The notes below the pieces were generated by a model, which had not been told where the DNA came from, searched no databases, and saw only the letters and a list, made by a program, of their open reading frames with translations. This document shows, one piece after another, positions 57,605 to 64,000 of a stretch of DNA of 64,000 bases. Position numbers and translations under genes: made by a program. The stretch's first letter is position 1. Each line of letters opens with the position of its first letter. The DNA is from Paenibacillus oryzae (lineage in GTDB: Bacteria > Bacillota > Bacilli > Paenibacillales > Paenibacillaceae): contig NZ_LYPA01000076.1 of NCBI RefSeq assembly GCF_001675045.1, positions 89,071 through 153,070 on the forward strand, in the 5' to 3' direction.

Positions 57605-57823
57605 TTATTTCATCATTTTATCCAGCTTCCCGAAAAGAAGCTTTATTAATTGCGTAGGTCCAGGCAGGTTGGGATAGATGAGAAGCGTCAGCGCAAGTGT
57701 GGCACTAACAAGCGTAATTCCCGTTGTGATTGCCCGCATCTTTTTGCTTTTGCTGCCTCGCCACTCGCCCCAAATAATAATTACTGTGAGGATAAGAATG
57801 CCTAACGTGGATAAAATCTTCAT
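57605..57823 (-). CDS. Small two-helix protein, probable germinant receptor D subunit
   Basis: The 72-aa product has two membrane helices (about 3-20 and 37-52; ILSTLGILILTVIIIWGEW and LVSATLALTLLIYPN) joined by a basic turn. It follows the gerA/B/C-type genes as the last gene of the operon, 38 bp after the C subunit's stop. Some Bacillus receptor operons carry such a small 'D' gene that modulates germination, which fits in size and membrane topology. The next element (a MITE) begins 3 bp after its stop. Confidence 0.7.
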   Translation of the reverse strand: MKILSTLGILILTVIIIWGEWRGSKSKKMRAITTGITLVSATLALTLLIYPNLPGPTQLIKLLFGKLDKMMK

Positions 57824-57861
57824 GGCAACACGCCCCTCCTCCCATTTTGAGCCTCTGCTGC

Positions 57862-59055
57862 TTAATTGGACGCTTGATGCGGTATACCTTGAGGCTCAAT
57901 TGATTTTCCTGTATCGGTAATAATTACATTTCCTGTAATTTCAACCTCCATGTTTCGGTAAATGGTTAACCAGTTCTCCTGATTCTTCTTCCATATTCCA
58001 GCATTGTAACGACGGAACTGATCGGCAAATTTATAAATGTCCGCTGACAAATCCTTTTGAGCAAGCTGGAGCGCCTGTTCGGCAAGCTCCTTGAAGCGAT
58101 TTAGCCATGCCTCCTCAACCTTAGATAGCATAACGGGATTGGCCAAATCGTAATTGGTTGTATTGAGCACAACCTCACCCTCGCTTTCAATATGAACGCC
58201 CATGCCCCATGTACCGTTAACAATGCTTGGCGTTAATTTTGTTTTAACTTTATTCATACGGATAGAAAATGCTCCTTTAACCTGCGGTAGCTCTATAGGC
58301 ATGATAAAGTTGTTTAATTCGTTGCTAAGCAAAAGCACTCCTACACTTACAGGCTCCAAGGCCGTTTTTACATAGTAGCCGTCCTTAAAAAGGCTGATGC
58401 CTTTTGCATAAGGGGTTGTCGCCAATTTTTTTTGTCCGGGATCGGCGGGGGAAATGAGCATGCGGGACAAAATAGCCGAGCCGCTTGGACTGGCAATGGA
58501 TTGAGCAAGCTCAAGCAATGTCACGCGGGAGCCCAAGCCCAAATTAGCCATCTCGCGCAAGGATTCCGCCGAGCTCCTCTCCAGCGGATCGAGCAGTGCC
58601 AGCACCTCCTTGGCCTCTCCTCCGCTGGTGAATACATAAGCATGCTCCCGAAATTGGGGGTAGCGGAGAAGAAAATCGAGATATTCGCGCAGTCCCTGCT
58701 TACCCGCTTGCTCGCTGATGACAACTACCTCGCAGTGCCCCCAGAACATCTCCCGCGACACCTTTCGTTGCAAGCGATTCAATGCCTCTGCAATCGTGCT
58801 TCCTTCAGCTGTTCGTATCATGGTTACTCCGCTTGGACTGCTTTCCGAGCTGCCGGTGCTGCTCACGCTTCCACTTTTGCGGGGAATAAAAATTTGAGCA
58901 GTCAGCTCAACCTTTTGGTGGGAGTAGTCAATGCCGGTAGCCAGAACAATCGCCAGATCATTAATTTCGTTTCGATCCCAGCAGCCGGATAACAGAAGAC
59001 CGCATAACAGCGAAAGAAAAAAAGCAAGGGAGTATTTAATTCCTTTGGTTTTCAT
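57862..59055 (-). CDS. gerC: Germinant receptor C subunit (lipoprotein)
   Basis: This 397-aa GerAC/GerBC-type lipoprotein has a signal peptide with lipobox LLSGCWDR (Cys about residue 25) and the family start NEINDLAIVLATGIDY. Midway are REMFWGHCEVVVISEQAGKQGLREYLDFLLRYPQFREHAYVF, the conserved C-subunit core. It sits on the outer face of the spore inner membrane, part of the receptor that detects nutrients and triggers germination. Symbol indicates the family; which receptor (gerA, gerB, gerK) cannot be said. Confidence 0.92.
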   Translation of the reverse strand: MKTKGIKYSLAFFLSLLCGLLLSGCWDRNEINDLAIVLATGIDYSHQKVELTAQIFIPRKSGSVSSTGSSESSPSGVTMIRTAEGSTIAEALNRLQRKVSREMFWGHCEVVVISEQAGKQGLREYLDFLLRYPQFREHAYVFTSGGEAKEVLALLDPLERSSAESLREMANLGLGSRVTLLELAQSIASPSGSAILSRMLISPADPGQKKLATTPYAKGISLFKDGYYVKTALEPVSVGVLLLSNELNNFIMPIELPQVKGAFSIRMNKVKTKLTPSIVNGTWGMGVHIESEGEVVLNTTNYDLANPVMLSKVEEAWLNRFKELAEQALQLAQKDLSADIYKFADQFRRYNAGIWKKNQENWLTIYRNMEVEITGNVIITDTGKSIEPQGIPHQASN

Positions 59056-59076
59056 GTTCCACAGCTCCCTTATTGT

Positions 59077-60183
59077 TCAGCTTCGTTTCTTTTTTCGGCC
59101 CAGCATCCTTTTCAGAAGGGCTATCAGGTAAAGGGCTGCTGGCAGTACCAACAAAATGACCAAGGTGTATACGTTCGCGGAAGTGCTGACAAGACTGGAA
59201 GCCCCGGGCCGGTCGGAAACAAGCCAATAGGTAAAAACCATGCATAAATACGATAGCGGGAATACAAGCGGCTTATAGCTCTTCACGCCAAGCCATTGGG
59301 CTGCTGTAATTGTGAATATGTAGAGAAAGACGGATATTTTAACAAAGATGCCAAAGATCCAGATGGCAATAACAATTGCCTCAATGTGCTGCAAAAAATC
59401 GGCTATCGTAATGTAACGAGCAGCGATCATAACAGGATAGGCAAAGCTGTCCGTAAGATCGCCTAACAAAAAAAGACAAAATAGATTGGTAGCCACCATG
59501 GCTATTGCGGTCACAACGAGAGAGCTCAGCATAATTGGCGTAACATTTTTCCTGTTATGAACAAACGGAAGAAGGAAGGCCAATACTATGTATTCGCTAA
59601 ACCAGGCAGCGGGAGAGACTGCACCTTTGAGGGTGGGGAGCAAGCCTTTTTCCATAAAGGGCAGCAGTTCCTTTGGGTTCAGCTCACCGATCAGCAAAAC
59701 AAAGATCAAGCACAGCAGGAACGCAAGCAAAGTTACAAATATTTGCGAGGTTCTGCCTACTACTTCAATGCCAAGCCTGACATTCAGAGCGCAAACCGCA
59801 GTCATTGTGCCCATAATGACAAACAGCGGTGTCTCCGGCAATGCATTGCTGGAAATAAATTCGCCGTATACCCGAATAATCAGACCGATGAGATGAGGCC
59901 AATAGAAAAAAAAGACAAAGCCAAACAGCTTCCCGGGGAGCCAGCCGAGTACTTGCGAGCTGACCTCGATAATCGTTTTTCCGGGATAAAGTGAGTTTAA
60001 GCCCAGCGATATACCAATTGCCGCCACTCCTACAACCGAACCCCATATTGGCGACAGCCACATGTCATGGCCTGCATAATGCATGGTCAGACTTGGTACG
60101 GATAAAATAGCGGTGGCCATAATGGTGGGAAAGATCATAATGGCAAGCTGGGAGGCCGAAATCTTTCCTTTATCAGGAAGCAT
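59077..60183 (-). CDS. gerB: Germinant receptor B subunit (APC-type membrane protein)
   Basis: The product is 368 aa from ATG 60183 (AAAGGAG eight nt upstream; open frame extends to 60240 without a site). Ten membrane helices of the spore-germination APC superfamily (SASQLAIMIFPTIMATAILSVPS; FVHNRKNVTPIMLSSLV). It is the likely ligand-binding subunit. The gene is 20 bp after the A subunit and 21 bp before the C subunit. Confidence 0.92.
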   Translation of the reverse strand: MLPDKGKISASQLAIMIFPTIMATAILSVPSLTMHYAGHDMWLSPIWGSVVGVAAIGISLGLNSLYPGKTIIEVSSQVLGWLPGKLFGFVFFFYWPHLIGLIIRVYGEFISSNALPETPLFVIMGTMTAVCALNVRLGIEVVGRTSQIFVTLLAFLLCLIFVLLIGELNPKELLPFMEKGLLPTLKGAVSPAAWFSEYIVLAFLLPFVHNRKNVTPIMLSSLVVTAIAMVATNLFCLFLLGDLTDSFAYPVMIAARYITIADFLQHIEAIVIAIWIFGIFVKISVFLYIFTITAAQWLGVKSYKPLVFPLSYLCMVFTYWLVSDRPGASSLVSTSANVYTLVILLVLPAALYLIALLKRMLGRKKKRS

Positions 60184-60203
60184 AATTAAAACTCCTTTGC
60201 TGC

Positions 60204-61616
60204 TTATCGTGACTTGCTCCATGGAATGGAACGCCACCACACGTCCTTAAGCTTCCCGGCTGAAGTGGGGGCAATAGGCGATAGATAAGGCGTCCCGAAT
60301 GAGCGCAGACTGCTCAGGTGGATTACGAGCAGAATGATAGCAAGTATGATGCCGGTCAAACCCAGCGTTCCCGCCAGCAGCATAATTGGAAAGCGGAGCA
60401 GCCGGGTGGAAATGCTTGCCGAATAGCGCGGTACCATAAAAGAAGCAATGCCCGTCAGCGCAACGATAATAATCATAGGCGCCGATACAATGCCGGCAGT
60501 GGTTGCGGCTTGTCCGATAATAAGGGCGCCCACGATGCTGACGGCAGAGCCGATCTGCTTGGGCAAGCGTACTCCCGCCTCCCTCAGCGCCTCAAACGAA
60601 ACCTCCATAATCAACGCCTCTACAAGCGCGGGAAACGGAATTTCCTCACGAGCCCTGGCTATGCTTAGAAGCAATACGGTCGGAATCATTTCCTGATGAA
60701 AGGTTGTAATAGCGACATAGAATGATGGCAGCAATAGCGACATAATGTAAAAAATGTATCGCATCCACCGAATAGCTATGCTTATGTAGATGTTCTGGTA
60801 ATAATCCTCGGGGGATTGCAGCATGGAGGACAAGGTGATGGGTGCTACCAGACTGAAGGGGGTTCCGTCCACCAGAATAACAAAACGCCCCTCCAGCAGA
60901 TTGGAGACAACAACATCAGGACGCTCCGTCGCCAGCATTTGCGGAAAAGGAGAGAAGCGCTCATCAACAATGCCTTCCTCGATGGAATGGCTCTCCAGCA
61001 CATAGTCGATTTTTAAGCGGCTAAGCCGCCGCTCCACTTCTTGAACTAGCTCCGGTGAAATAAGCCCCTCCACAAAAGCCAAAGTCACCTTTGTATTCGT
61101 ATATGTGCCCATTGTAATGGTTTTGGATTTGAAGCTCGCTATTTTCAGTCTCATCCGAAGCAGCGCCAGGTTGCTCTCCAATGATTCTGTAAAGCCGTCA
61201 CGCGGGCCCCGTACGGTAGATTCCGCAGCAGGTTCCTCGGTTGTCCGGCCTATGTTTTTGGAGAGTGCATAAATGGTGCCATTTGACTCGCCCTCCATAA
61301 GCAGCAGAGCAAAGCCGTCAAGAATGGCCTGCGATGCCTCCTGTAGGGTATAGACAAGCTGGGTTGAGGAGACGGTTGGGGAACCGCCTTCAGTCTCGGC
61401 CAATGGTTTAAGTACTTGCCTCTCAATCCGTTCGGCGTCGCATAAGCCCACGCAAAAAATGCAAACGGCGGAAAGGCGGCTGTTGGTTTGGAAGGTATGG
61501 AAGACCATATCCGAACAGTCTAAAAAAATGCTTTGGAGCCTGGCCCCGTCGATTTCCGGCTGCCCGGTAATGACGGTGCCATCGCTGCTGCCTCCCGCTC
61601 CTTGTCGCTTGCTCAT
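60204..61616 (-). CDS. gerA: Germinant receptor A subunit
   Basis: The product is 470 aa from ATG 61616 (GGAGGG seven nt upstream). The N-terminal soluble part (about 1-265; IFLDCSDMVFHTFQ; SHSIEEGIVDE) precedes four or five membrane helices. Family motifs are visible in SKTITMGTYTNTKVTLAFVEGL-like LAFVEGLISPELV, GRFVILVDGTPFSLVAP and RAREEIPFPALVEALIMEVSFEALREAGVRLP. It is first in the operon and forms the receptor with the B and C subunits in the spore inner membrane. A SigG promoter would be expected; none was found with confidence. Confidence 0.93.
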   Translation of the reverse strand: MSKRQGAGGSSDGTVITGQPEIDGARLQSIFLDCSDMVFHTFQTNSRLSAVCIFCVGLCDAERIERQVLKPLAETEGGSPTVSSTQLVYTLQEASQAILDGFALLLMEGESNGTIYALSKNIGRTTEEPAAESTVRGPRDGFTESLESNLALLRMRLKIASFKSKTITMGTYTNTKVTLAFVEGLISPELVQEVERRLSRLKIDYVLESHSIEEGIVDERFSPFPQMLATERPDVVVSNLLEGRFVILVDGTPFSLVAPITLSSMLQSPEDYYQNIYISIAIRWMRYIFYIMSLLLPSFYVAITTFHQEMIPTVLLLSIARAREEIPFPALVEALIMEVSFEALREAGVRLPKQIGSAVSIVGALIIGQAATTAGIVSAPMIIIVALTGIASFMVPRYSASISTRLLRFPIMLLAGTLGLTGIILAIILLVIHLSSLRSFGTPYLSPIAPTSAGKLKDVWWRSIPWSKSR

Positions 61617-61825
61617 CCATGTCCCTCCCTGCATTTTTATCAAAATAATGTCCAATAGATAGTGAGTATGCTGTGCAGGGAAAAGGGAAATTATGCATAA
61701 ACCATTTTTTATCGCCGTTTAAGGATAACTGAATTGGACGTTTGGCAAAAAACGCAATTATAATAAACGAATAATAGATATATAAAAGATGAAAAGATGA
61801 CAAACCGATCGCGAGGAGGGCAAAT

Positions 61826-62548
61826 ATGAAAAAACCGATCATTGGCTTATTGCCCCTGTACGATAGGGATAGGGACAGTTATTGGATGCTGCCGGGATAC
61901 ATGAAGGCGGTAGAAGCCGCAGGAGGAATTCCGGTTATGCTGCCCATGGCGCCGGATGAACTGGACATAAAAGCTTTGTCGGAGGCCTTTGACGGCTTTT
62001 TGTTTACAGGGGGACATGACATTAACCCATTGCTGTATGGTGAAGCATTAGATGCGGCATGCGGGGAATTGTGTCAGGAGAGGGACAGGCTGGAGCAAGC
62101 TTTGTTTCAATATGTTTTAGAGCTGGATAAGCCGGCTTTTGGTATATGCCGAGGGTTGCAGCTGTTTAATGTATTGCTTGGCGGAACGCTTTATCAGGAT
62201 TTGCCCTCGGGTCGAATAACGGAATTAAACGTCAAACACCAGCAGCGACCGCCTTACAATAAACCTGTTCATTCTGTAACTCTTCAAAAAAACAGTCTCT
62301 TGTACAGCATTTTGGAAAAGGAAGCTATTGCGGTTAACAGCTATCATCATCAAGCCATTAAAGAGCTCGCTCCAGTGCTGCAGGCGTCTGCTCTTTCGGA
62401 GGACGGCCTGGTGGAGGCGGTTGAAATGCCGGACAAAACCTTCCTTTGCGCTGTGCAATGGCATCCGGAATTCAATTTTACAGAGGATGAGGACAGCATG
62501 AAATTATTCAGGCATTTTGTGGCTGCATGCTCTGGCAACATGAAATGA
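61826..62548 (+). CDS. Gamma-glutamyl-gamma-aminobutyrate hydrolase family protein (peptidase C26)
   Basis: This 240-aa class I glutamine amidotransferase-like hydrolase has the nucleophile Cys in AFGICRGLQLFNV (about residue 112), the oxyanion TGGHDINP and the His-Glu pair in VQWHPEFNF. It resembles PuuD and cleaves gamma-glutamyl bonds such as in gamma-glutamyl-GABA. Single gene between the germination operon (divergent) and a MITE-like repeat. Physiological substrate not known. Confidence 0.9.
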   Translation: MKKPIIGLLPLYDRDRDSYWMLPGYMKAVEAAGGIPVMLPMAPDELDIKALSEAFDGFLFTGGHDINPLLYGEALDAACGELCQERDRLEQALFQYVLELDKPAFGICRGLQLFNVLLGGTLYQDLPSGRITELNVKHQQRPPYNKPVHSVTLQKNSLLYSILEKEAIAVNSYHHQAIKELAPVLQASALSEDGLVEAVEMPDKTFLCAVQWHPEFNFTEDEDSMKLFRHFVAACSGNMK

Positions 62549-62558
62549 CAGATAAATA

Positions 62559-62627
62559 AAGGGGTGTCCGAAAAATCAAGTGGTACGAATAAATATTCAC
62601 TTCAACAGACTTTTCGGACAACCCCTT
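62559..62627. mobile_element. Short MITE-like element or hairpin between convergent genes
   Basis: Ends AAGGGGTGTCCGAAAA and TTTTCGGACAACCCCTT are inverted repeats with one base missing. The 69-bp unit resembles the outer parts of the 227-bp element at 57.4 kb (shared GTCCGAAAAATCAAG and AGACTTTTCGGACA). It may also serve as a terminator for both convergent genes. Confidence 0.65.
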
Positions 62628-62657
62628 GCTTTTAGGGAATGAACTTCGGTTCTTACT

Positions 62658-63254
62658 TTACTCCAATTCAATTGTATTAAAATACGTCTGGATAACATCT
62701 GCTTTTAGAGCTTTGAATTGTTCGTTATGCTCTTGAACCGCCATTTCCTTCAAATCGCTTTGGTCAACGTTAAACTTGCCTTGGTGAAGTGCGTGTACCC
62801 AATAGGCTTCTTTATTTTCATCCCAATTCAGAAATAAAAGATAGCTTGCTCCAGGGGCTGCTTTACGATAGTCTTCTGAATAATATTGTGTCTTTCCAAC
62901 GCTGGGAAACTTGTTTTCCATAGTAAACGCAGGTTCGATGATAGTAATTGAATCTTGATTGCTTAAGGATTCTCCATCATTTTTAATGACATGTTCAACA
63001 TTGACTTCCGTCAATGAATAGCCATCCAAATATTCGCCTTCAATAATAACTGCCTTTGATTCAGAGGTTACATTGGCTAACACGACCAGTTCAACATCAT
63101 CATACAAATCTTTTGCACTATCATATACAGCATGATTGAAATGACCAAGAGGAGCTTCTTTGAGCGTTGTTTGGTCGTAGTAAACGTAGATTGATATCAG
63201 AGCTAACACCAATATCATAATGAAACTTGATAAAACTTTATTTTTCATAAGCAT
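62658..63254 (-). CDS. Membrane-anchored protein of unknown function
   Basis: The 198-aa protein has one N-terminal helix (about 8-25; SSFIMILVLALISIYVYY) and an extracellular soluble domain (about 40-198), acidic, with a beta-rich middle (ELVVLANVTSESKAVIIEGEYLDGYSLTEVNVEHVI) and YLLFLNWDEN. GGAGG site before ATG. No family recognised. It follows the secreted protease gene by 22 bp, so the two are co-transcribed; it might act as partner, anchor or inhibitor (inference). AT-richer than the metabolic genes. Confidence 0.75.
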   Translation of the reverse strand: MLMKNKVLSSFIMILVLALISIYVYYDQTTLKEAPLGHFNHAVYDSAKDLYDDVELVVLANVTSESKAVIIEGEYLDGYSLTEVNVEHVIKNDGESLSNQDSITIIEPAFTMENKFPSVGKTQYYSEDYRKAAPGASYLLFLNWDENKEAYWVHALHQGKFNVDQSDLKEMAVQEHNEQFKALKADVIQTYFNTIELE

Positions 63255-63276
63255 ATATCGATCCTCCCAATATATA

Positions 63277-63894
63277 TTATGGAGCCGGCCACTTCCATAC
63301 TAAATGATCAGCATCAGTCGACGTAGGGGAGTTAAGAGATATTTGACCTGATTTCATCCAATGATTGCCTGTATGTGCGGGATAGTCTTCGAAGTGACTC
63401 AAACTCATAGCATGACCTGTTTCATGGCCAGCATTATGATTTCTCTCTGCAGATGTGAAATTAGCGCTAGTCATTCTGCCGTAATCCAAGCGGATTCTAG
63501 TCATATCAAAATTAGTTCCTGACATAACGCTTGTTGGGGAAAGGAATGAGAGTTTTCCGTTGCTGTTGCGGTCCCAAAAATCTGCAGCTCCAAAAACACC
63601 TGATCCTAGTTCATTGTTTGTAACATAATATTTTATTTCGGCATCGTCTGCATCAGAAGTCTCAAAAAGGAAGATTCCTGCATTCGGGACAGCATTCCAG
63701 TTTGTCTTTGCATTAGTAATTGAATTAGTATACCCGTAGCTTGCAACAGATGAGTCAAGCCAGTACTTAAATACCCCCCCAGTTCGATTTTTCCCGCCTA
63801 AAACATGATTGCTGGAATAATCTGCACTAACCATGGTGGATCCTAAAAATAGGAGAGAAATGGTGGTCAACAAAACAATGCGTTTTTTCTTCAT
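63277..63894 (-). CDS. Secreted zinc metalloprotease, matrixin-like
   Basis: The 205-aa protein has a Sec signal peptide to about residue 25 (LLFLGSTMVSA). The zinc site is HETGHAMSLSH (HExxHxxxxxH, about 155-165), with a Met-turn candidate HWMKSG about 17 residues later, so the metzincin plan is complete. The domain is small for this group. It is probably exported and cleaves a protein target. It leads a two-gene operon with the membrane-anchored protein. The upstream region to the window end holds no other gene. Confidence 0.85.
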   Translation of the reverse strand: MKKKRIVLLTTISLLFLGSTMVSADYSSNHVLGGKNRTGGVFKYWLDSSVASYGYTNSITNAKTNWNAVPNAGIFLFETSDADDAEIKYYVTNNELGSGVFGAADFWDRNSNGKLSFLSPTSVMSGTNFDMTRIRLDYGRMTSANFTSAERNHNAGHETGHAMSLSHFEDYPAHTGNHWMKSGQISLNSPTSTDADHLVWKWPAP

Positions 63895-64000
63895 TATTCA
63901 AGTCTCCCTTCACATTCAGACATGACTTATGCAGTTCGTCCCAATTGATGGAAGTTTCATAGGTGTCATGCAAATGTACTCAAAAATCCTGAAAACCCCT

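Noticed and set aside
61617..61720. SigG promoter upstream of the germinant receptor operon
   Set aside because: A CATACTC -10-like box exists, but the nearest GCATA -35-like box is 21 bp away instead of 18. Too weak to report as a site.

Overview
The window is a stretch of chromosome from a low-to-mid GC, Gram-positive, endospore-forming bacterium, most likely Paenibacillus or a close relative in the Paenibacillaceae. The reasons are strong AGGAGG-type ribosome binding sites, SigA-like promoters, sporulation and germination genes (ytrH/ytrI, five YheC/YheD spore-coat ATP-grasp paralogues, a four-gene gerA-type operon), an SLH-domain surface protein, an LplA/LplB/YtcP-type sugar importer, and blocks in Bacillus-like order (ytoI-ytpI-ytrI-ytrH-dnaE; accD-accA-pyk-fxsA). 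No rRNA, tRNA, CRISPR array, prophage or intact insertion sequence was seen.

Layout. 1-9.6 kb: a chromate-transporter gene cut by the left edge, a frameshifted lipoprotein gene, a chemoreceptor, an unknown coupled gene pair, an ArsR regulator coupled to a fused CoA-disulfide reductase/rhodanese/TusA/DsrE protein, an HRDC protein and cheX. 9.7-20.5 kb: short-chain dehydrogenase, DEAD-box helicase, SLH protein, ecsAB, a repeat-rich gap, aminotransferase, AraC regulator, phosphatidylserine decarboxylase and a HAD phosphatase. 20.7-27.5 kb: a tightly packed minus-strand operon of five YheC/YheD paralogues plus one GNAT acetyltransferase. 27.7-35.9 kb: small membrane and regulatory genes, then ytoI, ytpI, ytrI, ytrH and dnaE. 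A perfect SigE-consensus promoter precedes ytrH.

36.6-47.4 kb is a carbohydrate-uptake island: solute-binding lipoprotein, two permeases, an unrecognised 564-aa protein likely to be an alpha/alpha-toroid, a ROK protein lacking the zinc motif, an MFS transporter and a membrane-bound AraC regulator. No ATPase gene is present, so the importer probably uses a shared MsmX-type ATPase. 47.5-55.4 kb holds central metabolism genes: pgpA, a 62-aa protein, accD, accA, pyk (with no pfkA between accA and pyk), a hotdog thioesterase, fxsA and ppk. 55.5-57.6 kb is a visibly AT-rich acquired patch with two Imm11/DUF1629-like genes, one of them a deletion derivative, behind two matched palindromes. 57.6-61.6 kb is the minus-strand germinant-receptor operon. 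The window ends with a peptidase C26 gene and a secreted HExxH protease next to an unknown membrane-anchored protein.

The most unusual structure is a repeat family with 20-bp terminal inverted repeats. Four 167-bp copies stand head to tail with an exact 184-bp period between the ROK and MFS genes. A diverged single copy lies between the two permease genes, and its hairpins have changed in a compensatory way, which suggests a structured RNA or a mobile MITE-like element. A second, unrelated inverted-repeat family flanks the germination operon.
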